Shown: piece after piece, positions 23,105 through 36,290 of the stretch | How positions within the stretch are numbered: position 1 is the stretch's first letter | Layout: each line of letters begins with the position of its first letter | Source: Condylostoma magnum | Taxonomy: Eukaryota; Ciliophora; Heterotrichea; Heterotrichida; Condylostomatidae | DNA: 64,000 nt | Direction of reading: 5' to 3' | NCBI GenBank assembly: GCA_920105805.1 | Contig: CAKKTI010000083.1 | Coordinates: forward strand, 1-64,000 | Made by a program: the position numbers and the translations under genes | Notes under the pieces: model-generated | Told to the model about the DNA's origin: nothing | The model's input: only the letters and a program-made list of their open reading frames with translations | Database searches by the model: none

Positions 23105-25951
23105 ATGCTGTCTAATTTTAAGCTTATTATAAATATGCAAGAAATTACTAACATCATCCAAAGAAATTTAGACTTATTACAAATTTAAGGTCTATAAACC
23201 TAAGATATATACAAACTAGTTCACAGAGAGATCATGTAAATTTAGTCATAGAAGTAAGAGTTCAAGCAGCTTCAGATCTACAAAATAATTGAATCCAAGC
23301 TCAGATCATAAATTCTAAATAAATTAGACTAAGTTGATTAAAATTAACTGGATTAAATAATATAGAAAATAATAGAAGACAAAGAATGACAAAGCTTAAT
23401 TAATAATATAATCTATTCTATCCAAAATCAATAACTATAAACTGATTACAGTGATTCTGACTCATACTTTTTATCAGTAGATACTCTTCCGGAGTTTTAA
23501 GATATTGATTAACTGATAAAAAATATAAAGACGGATTTGAATGAGAAAACTTTCTAGTAGTTAAGGAGTTTTAATATAAATGATTTAATTGTAAACCAAA
23601 AAATTCCTTAGTTAATCAAAATACTATGTGCTAAATTAACTATATAAGAGTATTAAATAAAACAATAGATTATCTAAGCCATAGAACTAATTGTAAAAGA
23701 AGCAAGAATATCAAATCCAGAGGCCCCTGGAATAGTGTTTATTTATATTACACGGTAGGCATAGGATTATTAAGTTTAGCAATCCATAAACAAGATAGCC
23801 TTATTGATTCCTTAGTTATGGTTGAATTTATCTTATAAGCTTAAAAAAAAACTGATTAAAAGCTTCAATTTAATGTTTAGCAACCTTTCTCTAAGAAATA
23901 ATGAAAATCTAATTTATAGTAATTGAATTATTTAATGAACAATTATAAAGAGTATAAGAACATAGTTATATAAGTATTTCCACTTCTCTGATGATAAATT
24001 AAGCAATTTACTTATAGCTAGGGCTTCAAACTTTCACGATACTTTATAATATTTCGACTAAAGTATATTCATAAAGTCTATTTTGTAAGGCAATATCAAA
24101 GAAGCTAAAATTTTTAGCATTGGAAGCATATTTTAAGTAGATGTACCTTTTTCCCAATTTGTATAAAGCTTCAATGAGATAGTTCACGAGGCTAACAGTG
24201 GATCAATGTCTGATAGGTAAAGTATTTTTTATAAAAGAGATACAATAGGACTTAAATAAAAATCAAGAAGTGTTAAGCAAAACATAGGCTTTCATTTAAG
24301 CTTGTAATAAGATATTAAAGATAAAATGTACGCAGTTTCAATTATACTCCCTAAGTCAAATCTAAATCAACAGTAATAACTAATAGCCTTAGGAATCGCT
24401 GAGTGGATTTGACAGTTTTAACCGAAAATTGCCAGTCTGATAATTCGCAGTTTGTAGTAAAATAAGCAAAATTTAATCAGAGTTTGGGAGATCTATTCCA
24501 CTAAGGGATAATTAAATGTAAAATTTAAAGAATCACTAATATAGTACTTTATCAAATCTCTAAGAGATTATAAATGCTTAAAGATTTTGAATGAAATTGG
24601 AATTTTAGAAATGTTGTTAAAATAGGAATTTGATAACTTTTTAAAAACTTAGCATTTTGAACATGTGACAAATCTTTAAATTATTTGCGTATTTGAAAAG
24701 AAGAATATAAAAAATATTACTTGATAACTCATATAAGAATACACTTAATAATTTCACCATTTCAGAAATAATATAATCCACTTACTAGAGAAATGTTTTG
24801 TATGTTTTTCAATATGTAATTTAACCTCTATTAAGAAATTACAAAATTAGCTTATTAAAGAGCAAATTGATAATAAAATCCTATTCAACAGATTAAACAA
24901 GGTAAAGGAAATCTAGAAAAGATATAGCACAGCTATTAGTAATTATTATCCTTTAGCTAAGCTTTAAATTTACTACAAAATAATAACAAAATACTTTTGA
25001 GATGACTTTTACTCTCCTTATATGCTAAGCAGGGATTTTATTAAGAGTTCATTCTAATCTTTGATATTTCCAAGTAAATTATCTGTCTAACTGTATTTAC
25101 TAGTATACATTGTATCAAAACCTCAAGCAAAGACAAGTGGAATATTAAATGAAATAAAAAATAAAGCAAATACATTCCAGAATAAATGCTAATTGATAGG
25201 TGTTAGTCTTATAGGAGTTATAAAGTCCTTTAAACATATTTTGTAATTCAATCCATATATTAAACTAGAGAACATTTTAAAAGAATTAGTAATGCTATTC
25301 AATTAACTAAACAATATTTAAGGACATTTATTAGCGGTACCCATGGCTCTTCTGAATACTAACAAATATCCATATACAACATATTATGTTCTTTTGCTAG
25401 TCATAAAAGTGACTAAAAGTCAATCTATCTCTCTTAGCTTAAATCTGACTAAAACCCAAGCAGCAATTGAACTTCTTTTTACTCTTAACTGTATCTTTCC
25501 ATATACATTTTGATCTTATCCGGAATTTCTCTTTGGCTTATATCAACAACATACACATGCAGTTAAGAATTCTTATAAAAGGCTTTTATATAGGGATAAG
25601 CTCCATTTTACACTACAAATTCAAACTATTATTCGTTTTTCTCTTGACTTGCTTTTAGTATCTAGTCTACAATTGGCTAAGTTTTATTTAAAACTGTTCC
25701 TATAGCATCTATATCAATCTAGGTAAACTAAGCCAGACTTTCAACCTCCTCTGCACATTAATCTAAATTGAATAAACTGCATATAAATCTAGCTTATGTT
25801 AAAGTATCTTGAGCTTCAAAAGATACATAGTACTCCATTTTAAAATTTTAGAGCACCTATATACAGAAACTACACATTTCTATATGAAAAATTGCTATAA
25901 TGCTCAAAACAAGGCAGTTAATCAGCAATTGAACCCAAAAATACTATATAA
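23105..25951 (+). CDS. Large alpha-helical (HEAT/ARM-like?) protein, 948 aa
   Basis: Product not recognised. Almost entirely alpha-helical, with repeating Leu/Ile-rich helices separated by short polar loops, as in HEAT or armadillo solenoids. There is no signal peptide. Many Gln are TAA/TAG. A conserved-looking C-terminal third (about residues 700-900) is more hydrophobic and Pro-marked. The start is ambiguous: ATG 23105 (used) or in-frame ATG 23135. TAA at 25949-25951 precedes the next ATG by 30 nt. A role as a scaffold or assembly factor would be guesswork. Confidence 0.6.
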
Positions 25952-25981
25952 AATAATTATAATAAAACGGATAATATAAAA

Positions 25982-26773
25982 ATGAAAGCCGGAATCATGA
26001 TTCTACTAGCCTTATTACAAGTTAGTTTAGCCTAATTCTTCCACCAACTCCCAGACAGACCTTACGAGGCTAACTTCAGTCAAGAACTAAACGAAAGGAA
26101 CTCCAGATTTTACCCAACTATATACCATGCCAAGTTGATTTCCGCCGAAATCTTCTACCTATCCCAAGCTTATACAGGCCTTAACATAGTTGACAGGATA
26201 GACAATATCATAGGGGACGTGGATCCCTGGGAGGCTGACTTAAGCGGAGGAGTAGTTAACCTATATGACCAGGTCGACTACTATGCAGCTTTAAACGTTT
26301 ACGTAGAGCAGTACATGCCTGCCTGGAACGCCACTCAAGCCATGATATAAGCCTTTGACAGCTTCTACGATGTGCACTACATGGTCAACTGGTATAAAAG
26401 ACAAGACATAGTATAAGAACTGACTGATGATAACTGTCTTACTGCTGATGAGTTTGAGCAGTATTTCACTCAGGTCATCAACGTACTGACTCCTGAGTAA
26501 CAGTACTAATACTACAGGTATGCAAAGCTAGGAGTTTAACTTGCTAGGGCTAACTATGCTTTGGAGTTTAGACAAGAGTGGGAGTTCCTAGATGAAGCTA
26601 TGGCTGGAATAAAGTACTCTACTTGTTTACAACCTATTGAAAAGCAATTTTAACTACTTATGTTTTATAGAACCTTAGGCTCTGTTAAGAGTTAGGAGTT
26701 TGTAAGAGATTGGACCTTAAGAGTAATTGGAAGAATGGGAGAAATGAGAGCTGAGTTTAACTAGGAGAGTTAG
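25982..26773 (+). CDS. Secreted protein of unknown function, 263 aa
   Basis: Clear signal peptide: MKAGIMILLALLQVSLA, with a cleavage-like Ala-Gln. The mature part is acidic, Tyr/Trp/Gln-rich and alpha-helical (several helices with YxxxL spacing), with two Cys. No family recognised. Codon use differs from the neighbours: the first 350 bases are GC-richer with many C-ending codons and few TAA/TAG, suggesting high expression or recent origin. The end is the tandem TAG TAA at 26771-26776, about 18 nt from the convergent stop. Probably an abundant extracellular, granule or cortical protein, by inference only. Confidence 0.65.
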
Positions 26774-26794
26774 TAATATTTATTGATTAACTAT

Positions 26795-27706
26795 TCATAG
26801 GTTTACAACTCCTAAAAATCGCTTTCTTGTAGCATTTATTCGGTTTCCTTTGTAAAAGCAGCTTCCGTGCTTTCCTTTCCATTTCCATTGGGATATAGCA
26901 AAGGATTTTAGAGGTTTTTCCTCATTTTATACTGAAGCTCTGGGGACTCATTACTGCTTCTTCTGTTTTGTTCTTAGTCTAAAGGTAGTTTGTCCTGCAG
27001 TTGTAAGGGATAATCGTGAACTAAGGCTTAAGTTATTAGTACTTTTAGAGTTTTGATTATCAGAGAAGAAGTTGTCCATCTCCTTTTTCTTGTTCCGCTG
27101 AGGAAGTAGGGAGAATCTTTTAGTGATTTCAATGTTTTTTAGAAAACTTAGAGATAAGTCTGAGCAATCTCTAGTGTATGACCTTTCTGTGTTATTTATT
27201 TTAAGATTATAGGAATTTAAAGTAGATTTATCATTGCCTTATGTTTTTATCTCATTTGCATTGTATCTTTCGTATGGGTAGACAAAGTCTTGGGGCTCCA
27301 TATATTCATCTGATTGTTTTAGTAAAGTTGAGAGGGGCTTTAGTCTTATAGGTTGTTTTAGGTCTTTGTTAGATGCTTGTCTATGTAATGTGCCCTGTTA
27401 TCTGTTTTTTATCTTTCATGGGCCAATGGCCTGCCTTATGTTGATCTTTTACACTGTTGCATGTTTGTCTAATGTTATCCTTTTGAAATCTTATCTTTTA
27501 AATATTGATTATCTCCTTATTTTTCTAGATTTAAAACTTCTATCGCTGATATCTTTACTCTTTTATCTTGGAGTATCAGGAATACTGAAATCGTTTTCTA
27601 AGAACTAAGGGATTGTCGGCTTACTTAATGTTTATTTTCGAGTTTTTCAGCTTTTGGATGATGTTTGTTTATAGATTGGGTTTTATTAGGACCTAACACA
27701 TCCCAT
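26795..27706 (-). CDS. Basic protein with MGC acylation signal, 303 aa
   Basis: Begins MGCVRSQQ: Gly2 for N-myristoylation and Cys3 for palmitoylation, as in membrane-tethered signalling proteins. The rest is very basic, Ser/Lys/Arg/Gln-rich and mostly disordered, with a short Trp/Lys patch near the end (about residue 275). No kinase or other domain seen. ATG 27704-27706; stop TGA 26795-26797, converging on the secreted-protein gene. An internal TAA TGA pair about 60 codons before the end is read as Gln-Trp here; if it is the true stop, the protein is shorter. Membrane attachment is predicted; function is unknown. Confidence 0.55.
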
Positions 27707-27997
27707 GTTGATATTGTTTAATACGAAAAATATTTTAAAGCTTTGAATATACTTATTAGTACTAAATATTGGGTTTATAATTAAAGATGTATTATTAAGC
27801 ATATTAAAAGCAAGTAACAATAAGCAAAATTTGAGTAGTTCTTGTAAAATTTATTATAAGTATAATAAGCTTTGTATCCAATTATAAGCAATGTTTGCAA
27901 TCTTACAATGGGCTCTAAGATCAAACATAGTATTGCTTAAATTAAGTCATTACATAAAATTTTATTCATTTAAGTAGAAGAAATAAAATAGTCCAAT

Positions 27998-28717
27998 ATG
28001 AGTTATTAAAGAATCTAAGAATAAAGCCAGAAAAGCCTAAAGCAAATATCAACTGAAATAAAAGATCTACAAAAACTCATAAGCAAATTCTAAACCTATG
28101 CTAATTCAATAGGTACTCAAAGGCATTTCTAAATATCAATGGAGCACTTAATGCAAGATAGACAAAAGGCCTAATAACTTATATAACAAATATACGAAGA
28201 CATTAAGCACTGTAAACCTACAAGAGCTGAAAAAGGCTTGTAGGATAAATTAGTATAAGAATACTAAAAGCTTATCTAACAATTCAACAAGGTTCAAGAA
28301 GAAATCGTCAGCAAGGAAAAAAAGGTAGATGAAATGATAAGAACCAGTCTTAGGAAGTCAATTCACGACTCAATTGGATCAGATAGTAGATAAACCTTAT
28401 AGCTTGAAGAAATAGGAGAGTTTGATACAATTGTACTTAAAGAAAGATAGGAAAAAATTGAAGAACTGGAGAAAGATTTAGCCTAGGTCAATACACTTTT
28501 TAAGGATGTTGCTAATTTAGTAGAGGAGTAAGGAATAATGCTTAATGAAGTAGAAGAACATGCAGATGTAGCTGTTGAGGAAACAGGAAAGGGCAATGTT
28601 GAGTTGAATTAAGCAGAGTCTTATTAGAAAAGCAGCAGTAAAAAATTGATGTGCTTGGGAGTAATTGTGCTTATTGTAGTGGTCATTATTATAGTTGTGC
28701 TAGTTGTTAGTCTGTAG
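27998..28717 (+). CDS. Syntaxin-like Q-SNARE, 239 aa
   Basis: Membrane-fusion SNARE. The N-terminal half (1-120) is a helical bundle of Habc type. The SNARE motif (about 145-205) shows heptad hydrophobics with the central ionic-layer Gln in VEEQGIMLNEVEEH. It is followed by a short basic linker SSSKKL and a C-terminal hydrophobic anchor (about 215-237). Similar to syntaxin 7/12/Pep12-type Qa-SNAREs of endosomes, although the sub-class is uncertain. ATG 27998-28000. Ends TAG TAA (28715-28720), only 7 nt before the ATG of the next gene on the same strand. Confidence 0.88.
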
Positions 28718-28727
28718 TAATATAAAA

Positions 28728-31700
28728 ATGATTTTACTTGTTTTGTGTTTTGTTACAGGATTAAAAGAGAAATGTTAGGAGGGAATTTGTATGTATGAAG
28801 TATAAGAAAACTAGTTTTTATAGCTTGAGGTTAGGGATGGGCTGGTAATTGAATTTATAGTGTAAGAACTACAATCAATTCTAGTGGAAGTTAATTCAGC
28901 TGGTTAAGTTGATATAAAAGGAGATTATAATGTACTGAAAACTATAAGCTATGCTCAATACTTAAACATTTCTATAGGATCATTAGAATACATAGATATT
29001 CATATTAACAACGTAATCTACTAGTTAAATATACCAAAACTTCAGAGAATCATAGTAAAAAATAACCTGAATTAACCAAGATCATTATAAGGCTGCCACG
29101 GCAACTGTGCAACTTGCTCAGGAACTACTTAAAATGACTGTCTAACATGTTCTGACGCCAACTCCTCAGTCACCTCTCCTCCTAATCCTTGCTTCTGCAA
29201 CAATGACTACTACGACGCTAATCCTGGCATAGATATAAACTGCCAGTAATGCCATACCAGTTGCGATACATGCGCAGACGAGACATCTGAAGGATGTATA
29301 ACCTGCAACGACCCCAACGCCTCAGTACTATCTTCCCCAGACACCTGCACTTGCAACACAACCTGGTTTGACTCCGATTTATCAGACCTAGTAAACTGCT
29401 AATAATGCCATGTTTCCTGTGCAACTTGTGCAGGCACAACTTTCCTAAACTGTATAACATGCTCTGATCCAAATGCATCTGCACCTACTGTCAACTCACA
29501 ATGCGAATGCAACTCAAATTACTATGACTCAGATGCAACTGACTTGGTAAACTGTGTTTAGTGTCACAGTACATGCGACAAATGCACCACACCTTCCTAT
29601 GATGACTGTCTCAGTTGTATGGACCCCAATGCCACTCCTGACAGTTTCTCATAAATATGCAAATGCAACCCTTAGTATTCAGACACTGATCCAACCGATG
29701 GGGTGTTTTGTGAAAGATGCACTGATTTAAACTGCTATGATTGCTAAAGTGATAAAAACGTATGTGTTGAGTGTAATACAACATATAGGCTAGATGATTT
29801 AAACAATTGCTGTATTATGGATAACTGTGCAGATTGCTCTATAACTCCTAGTGAATGCGAAACATGCAGGCCTGGGTTTTTGGACAATGGTAGTAAAATA
29901 TGCGTAGATTGCATAGAAGACTGTCTAACCTGCTCGTCTGGGTACAATATATGTGATGCTTGCTAGGATATACATGCATTTTCTAACACTCCTAGTCCTG
30001 GATGCACGTGTAATTTAGGGTACTTTGATTAGTTTCTCGGAGACAATGTAGTTACTTGTGCCCAGTGTCATAGGGACTGTGAGGAATGTGAGGTTAATAA
30101 AAAGTGCAGTTAGTGCTTAGATAAAAGCACAGTGCCTGATGAAGTAGAGGGATGCAAGTGTCCTGACGGCGAGTATGATAATGATGTAAGAAATTATATA
30201 TTTGACTGTCAAAAGTGTCCAGATTTGTGCTCTACTTGCGATAGGGATGATATATGTGCAACTTGCAAGGCAGATAATGCAGTTCCAATTGTTAATAGTT
30301 TATGTGAGTGTGATGTTGGTTTTTATAATAGGAGTCTTCAGAGCAATATGCTAATATGTGAGTCGTGTCCTGCAAATTGTAAAAAATGCACGGATTAGTA
30401 TACCTGTGTGGAATGTTTTGATGAGAACGCGGACTTGGTTGACGGGAAGTGCTAATGCAAGGCAGATTTTATTGATATAAATGACGATGAGATTGCTATT
30501 GAGTGTAGTGCTTGTCCTAAGGGTTGTCTATCGTGTGATGAGAATAAAAAATGCATAGAGTGCGATGACTATACTAAGGTTCCCAGTGAAGTATGGGGCT
30601 GTGAGTGTCCGGAAAATGCTGTGATTAATGAAGAGACTAAAAGTTGTGAGTGTATTGAGCCTTTGGTCAATTATTCTTTAAAGGCTCTGGTATGTGAGGA
30701 GCCAATTGTAAAGGAGTGCTAGGATGGATACTATGCATAAGACGAGGAATGCAGGCCCTGCTATCCTTTATGCACTAGGTGCTATTAGAAGGAGGATTTT
30801 TGCTTTGAGTGTATTGAAGGAGTTATGCAGATTAACGGAAATCAGTGTGTGTGCAATCAAGGAGAGGAGTTTGATGGAGAAGCTTGCTCTTTGATTGTTA
30901 AGGAAGAAGAAAGTGATGTTATTTAGGAGTATGATGAAACTTTTGAAACTTTTGGGATACTTTTAGCAATTTTTACTGTTGGAATTAGCGTTTTTATGAG
31001 TTTTATTACTAGAGATTGGGTGGGAACGTGGATTTTAGTACATTATTACTAGATTTTGCAGTATATACCACTTATTAATTTAGAGTTTTAAGCGAATTTT
31101 GCTGGGTTTTTCAGAGGTGTAAGATATTTTAATCCTTTGATACTGTTATAAGATCTAATTGCTAATCAGGGAGATCTTAATGAAAGAATTGAGGAATATG
31201 GAATTGGTGGAGTATTAATATACTGCAATTGTATATAATGGATCAGTATTGCTACTATTTTACTTATTGTTTGGGGGTTTGCTTATCTAATGAAATATGT
31301 GAAAAATTAAAAGGTTTAATACTACTCTAATTTAGTAGTTTAGCAATACAAATATAATATTCCCCTAAGATTCATGATTGTAAGTTTTCTCGACATGCTA
31401 TTCTACTGTATTCTAGGATTATTCTATTTTAACACGGAGGATTCAATCTTAATTTTGAATACTGTTATAATCATATTACTACTGCTGGTATATACAGCTT
31501 TCCCAATTTTACTAGGAATTATAATATTTAAACTTCATCACAAAACCTAAAATGATTATTTTTCAACATTATTTACTCATTTTAATGACTATTCTATCAA
31601 ATAGAAACTATACTACATAGTTTTTACAGCTAGAAGACTGTTATTCGGTATCATTTTAATTGTTTTCTATGATAGTGGAATTTCACAGTCAATAGCGGGC

Positions 31701-32219
31701 TTTGGCCTTACACTGATAAATCCGATATTTCTAATGATATCTCACCCTCATATACAGCCAAGACACCATAGACTTTGCATACTAACAGAAAATGCAAGCT
31801 TTATATGCTTTTTAGTAGTCTTATCACGAAATTCAGATTTCAACGATACACTCACTAATCTCCTTGCCTACATAGCTGTAATAGTAGTAACTTTACCAGT
31901 ATTGTGAATAATTCTTGATGGGCTATACCAGACTTCTAAAATAAGGTAAAAGTAATAAATTCCACAAATAAACATAATGAACAGCTAATAAAATTTAAAA
32001 ACCTCGTAAATAGCACCAGCAACTGATCAATTATAAGAGTAAACCTGGTCATAAGGATTTTCCAAGTAAGACTTTGCTCCAATGCGTAAAACACAATAAG
32101 CGGACGATTTTGTACCAGATATAATAGTAAACACAGAAATGGACAAAGAAGATCAAATTCCAGCAGAGGGAGAATCACTACGGTCAAATTTTAAAAAATC
32201 ACAATTTAGTTTTACATAA
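28728..32219 (+). CDS. Cysteine-rich (growth-factor-receptor/furin-like repeat) membrane protein, 1,163 aa
   Basis: Signal peptide at the N-terminus, a short beta-rich domain (about 25-125), then about 12 repeats with CxxC spacing (about 125-720; e.g. CQQCHTSCDTCA, CPDLCSTCDRDDICATC) typical of growth-factor-receptor Cys-rich repeats in ciliate surface proteins. Next come about seven hydrophobic segments (about 745-1,070) and a Gln-rich cytosolic tail. Probably a plasma- or ciliary-membrane receptor or adhesion protein. One frame runs through 3.5 kb. TAA 32217-32219 directly abuts the stop of the convergent PDE gene. The ATG lies 7 nt after the syntaxin stops. The ligand is unknown. Confidence 0.85.
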
Positions 32220-32222
32220 CTA
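32217..32222. other. Abutting stop codons of convergent genes
   Basis: Plus-strand TAA (32217-32219) is followed immediately by the minus-strand TAG (complement CTA at 32220-32222), with zero bases between them. Both frames are fixed by long conserved proteins. Confidence 0.7.
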
Positions 32223-33929
32223 ACCTTCCTTTAAATCATTCCAGTTTTTCTTGTTTTTAATCAAATAACTAAGAAGTATAACTGTATCTGGGAAAATTAT
32301 ATTAGTTACTTCAACTAGTGGCTACACCATATGAGTTATAAAGCCAATTTAGCTATTTGGAATATTTAAAGTAAATCTGTCCATTAAGGGGCCTAATGGA
32401 AGCTCTAGTTTACGTTCTTAATCACCCTACATGAAAAATTCTTCCAGTACTAAATAAGCTCATTTCTGGCATAGTTATCAAGGTCTACAAGGAGCTGATA
32501 CATCTGCTAGGTGGAGTAAATTGCATAAAATTTCATCGTAGTTTTCAGCTGTAATTTAATCGATGTTTTTATACACTGAGAAATGTTAATTATGATTGCT
32601 GGCATCAGTGGCTATGACCATTTATATTATCAATTTTCTATGATTTTTAGTTTTCTATATGTTAAAACCGCTTCATATATTGTACTTTTCTTACTTAAAT
32701 AGGGATAGAGCCTCACTTACATGGAAATTTTCTAAAACTGAAATATCGTTGTATATTAAAGCTAGATCATTCTAAGTATTGATTAAAAACTGATTATTTA
32801 CACCTGGATGCTTGTAGTCATGGATTGCTGCTGCTATGTAGCAAGTAAGGACTATATCTTAATCTAAATCTAGTAGATCTTTTCCTCTGCAAGTTTATAT
32901 TATAAAAAACAAGCTTTAAAGGACATCAGCGGCATGAATTGAATTATGATATAAATTTGAGCTTTTATAGCCTTTTTCTATCTTTTAAGCAAAATTAAAC
33001 ATAATCTAAGTGTCTATATCAGGTGTATAGATGTAATTATTAACTATATGAGCTATAGATAAGAATAATGGTTATTTATTAGAGTATTAATCCAGCTGAA
33101 ATACGTCAAATTCCCATGTTTAAAATGCCTATAGAATATCTTATAAATCTTAATTATTCAAGGTGTTTAAATGGTAACTGTTATCTTCAACTTTATCATT
33201 ATCTATCTTCTTAAGTATTTTTAATGTCTTTTTAATAGTTTTTTTGTTATTATGAGAAATCTTTTAATTGAATTGAATTTCCTCTAGATTATTAATTGTT
33301 TAATTAGAGCTTGCTGTTCTATTTGAAACTTTAGTAAAGTATTAATTTTTAGGCGTTATTTGATTATATTAGCATAAAATTAAAACCTTAACAAATGCCG
33401 TACTTTCCAGATACTCTAATTCTTCATAAAGCTCAAATAAAGTTAAAATAACTGAAATTAAAGTTACAAACTATCCTACAAAGTCTAATATTAGTAGGAA
33501 ACGACTTCCTTTAAATCTTACTAATAGTTTTGATAAAGCTTAAATAGTCAATAGAATGCATGCAATAAACTAAACTAGCATCATAGTCTCCTTTAGATCT
33601 AAAACATGTTTAAAGTACACAATGAATATATAAATAGTTATAATAAAATACTCAAGTAAAATCATGTACTTATTCAACTATATCCAAAGAGAAGACTCTA
33701 TCTAATAAGGCTGCACATTATAATCAAATTATGTTGGGCATTCATGATTTATGTCTTTTGTAAATTGTTACCTATTCTTACTCATCAATTCCATTTCTAG
33801 TTCAGTATTATTAATTTAAAGATCAAAAACAGCTGTATTCTCTTTCAAATTTTCGCAAAACACTATTAATATACTGGGTTTTACTAATTTAATAACAAAA
33901 ATAGACGATTTTTTACTTTTTACCCTCAT
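32220..33929 (-). CDS. Membrane cyclic-nucleotide phosphodiesterase (class I PDE), 569 aa
   Basis: Hydrolyses cAMP and/or cGMP. The N-terminal half carries about four or five hydrophobic segments (about residues 85-200), including a basic stretch between helices. The class I PDE catalytic domain (about 260-560) shows LYHNSIHAADV, AAIHDYKHPGVNNQFLI (HD metal site) and LLHLADVSAP. The usual HDVDHPG is HDYKHPG. Polytopic PDEs are known in Paramecium and Plasmodium. ATG 33927-33929; the divergent DHHC gene starts 52 nt away. Nucleotide specificity cannot be read from what I see. Confidence 0.9.
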
Positions 33930-33981
33930 CTCAGTCGGCGCCAAATTTTCATAATTTCTTAGTAATTTATAACGATTAACA
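33930..33981. promoter_or_regulatory. Short bidirectional promoter region (PDE / DHHC)
   Basis: Only 52 nt separate the divergent start codons, so both promoters and leaders must fit here or extend into coding DNA. No classical TATA motif is assigned. Confidence 0.4.
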
Positions 33982-35010
33982 ATGGAAAACACAAAAGCTA
34001 AAGGAACAGGCTCAAAGTACAGTGACTTTGTAGATGCGCTAGCCAGCCATAGGGACATGCTTCCTGAGTGAAAACATGCTACGAATAATCAAAAGCTTAA
34101 AATTTTCATGTTTTGGTTTGCTATAAGCTTTCCAGTGCTTGTGGTCTTTGGAGTTATTTTGTCAACATATATAGTATACATACTTCTCTACATACAGCCA
34201 CTGGTATCAGATGAGTCCAACCCACCTGAACTATACTTCTACCACAGTGAATAGGAGTAAAGCAGTGCAAAAATAAGAGGCTGGGTGCTTTTTGGAGTAA
34301 TGACATGACTGGTATTCTGGCTTATTGTGAGTTTTATACAAGCTATGACAACTTCTCCGGGAAAAATACCTGAAAAGGAGGAATGGAACTTGCCTACAGA
34401 CTCTACGTAGTCTCTTGATGAAATAAACTAACTTTGTGAGAAAAAGAGGGATGGAAGTGCCAGGATTTGCTTTCTATGCACTAAGTTTAAGCCTGATCGA
34501 AGTCATCATTGCAGATTATGCGATACTTGTGTGCTGAAAATGGACCATCATTGTCCCTGGATTGCTAATTGTGTGGGATTTAGTAATTACAAGTACTTCT
34601 TTCTCACAATACTGTACTCTGCTTTCTGCCTAGGCCTGTATATATGTACTTTTTGGGAATCAGTGGTTATATATCTAAACGACGACTCAGAGTCCATGGC
34701 ACTGAGCTTTTACGCTTTACTCCACTACTCAACAATGACACTATTAGGAATAGCTGTGATTCTGTTCTGCTGTTTTCATATATATTTAATTTTGAACGGA
34801 TATTCAACCATAGAATTCTGCGAGAAGCGTAAAATGTCAAAAACCCAAAGAAAGCAGTCAATATACGACCTGGGATGTATAGAAAATCTAAACGAGGCCC
34901 TGGGGAATACCAAACTTTTATGGTTTCTACCTTTCAGTAATTTATAAACAGCATATCGCTCCCCTGGTGAAACTGGGACTAAGTTTCCAACAAGATCGGA
35001 AAACAACTGA
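33982..35010 (+). CDS. DHHC palmitoyltransferase, 342 aa
   Basis: S-acyltransferase that palmitoylates Cys of membrane proteins; candidate clients include the acylated proteins at 26795 and 53292 (inference). Four hydrophobic helices lie at about 45-70, 105-130, 205-230 and 250-280. Between helices 2 and 3 is the Cys-rich DHHC domain: ICFLCTKFKPDRSHHC, then D188-H-H-C191 and CVGFSNYKYF, followed by the TTxE-like C-terminal region. One frame, no introns. The stop is TGA 35008-35010 or, less likely, TAA 35023-35025, which overlaps the next ATG. Divergent from the PDE. Confidence 0.93.
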
Positions 35011-35024
35011 ACAAATTTTAACTA

Positions 35025-36251
35025 ATGGACCTTTTTTATTCAAATTTATATAAAATGGAAAGTAGGATTGAAACACCAGTCTATCTTATAAACTTGTTGC
35101 AACTGTGTTCTGAGTAAAAGCCAAACCTGACGTAAATAAGACAGCTATGCCGAAAGTCATATGCAGAGGAATTTATTAACTCTATAATCGACGTTGAATG
35201 ATTGAAAGCCCAGCGCACATCAATTGATACCGCCAAAGCTTTAGTATTTGCTGGAATCTTTACCACTATGATTGATAAAGTAGAGGATACTTTAATAAGG
35301 GAGAGCTTTCTAGAGCTGTAAATAACCAAAAGACCGTCTTTTGAGGTTTTGATTGATAAGGTTGAACATAATTTAATAAGATTTGCTATTCAGTAGAAAA
35401 AGAAGCAAAGTAAACCCAAGGATAAACTGAAAATCATGCAGGACAAAATAGGAGTAATGCATTTGTAAAAAAGGTAAAATAAATTAATCGGAAGTGTTTT
35501 TAGAGTATGGGCTAAGCTTATAGCTACTGACTATGGGGCTAAGTTTGATAAAATAGAGTAACTATGTAAAGCTGTCTAAAAGTTAATCGATAGCCCTAAG
35601 ATACTCTTTATAAATCAGCTTTAAAGGGGTGCTTTTAACTAAAAACTACTCCTAAAACTGTTTAGAAAGGCTGCTTACAAGTGACTTTACAACAGTTTTT
35701 AGATCTTACGTGTAAATAACAGAGGAAGATCGTTGCCAGGGAAGCCTAGGGCCGGGGCAAGATCTAGGTTTTTGAGCAATGATTAGAAAAGAACGCGTCT
35801 TAATATACTAATGTCCCTGTCTAACGCGGCTAAGCATGGAAATGTATTCACTGATCCTTTCTAATCAGTGCATAATGTTAGAATTACTAATGGATTACTG
35901 CTAGAAAGGGCTATAGTTGGTATTTTTAGAATCTTAGGCAATAAAATGAGAAGGGTCAAATCAGACTGCTTTTACTAACTAAGAGGAGCTGGAAATGGAA
36001 GCTTGGTAAATTCTTATGTAATGAGATGGTCGCCCTAATCTATGTGCTCTCCGGACTCTGCAGCTCCCTCCATATTTTACGTACTGAAGCAAACGGTGTA
36101 AAGAACCCTGGGATCTGCTTTTAGATCCCTGTAAATCTACACTTAGCTTACATAAGATAATCACACCCTGAAGCCACCAGTTGCTACTAGAAGCTAAGAA
36201 GCCAATCTTAACATCATCCGATAGGAATTTCAGCATAAAAGATTTGATTAA
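35025..36251 (+). CDS. Unknown helical protein, about 408 aa
   Basis: Not recognised. An alpha-helical N-terminal 260 residues contain repeated FxxW/LxxW helices (for example FRVWAKLI and YKWLYNSFQIL), vaguely like centrosomal Sfi1-type repeats. An Arg/Ser-rich, less ordered region follows. ATG 35025-35027 overlaps the last alternative stop of the DHHC gene (TAATG); a second in-frame ATG lies 30 nt on. The end is uncertain: TAA 36249-36251 is chosen. The same frame continues without interruption into the giant HMG-box gene, so the two could be one protein. Confidence 0.5.
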
Positions 36252-36290
36252 ACGTTTTAAACTGCATAAGATATACAGATTTTAAAGCAA

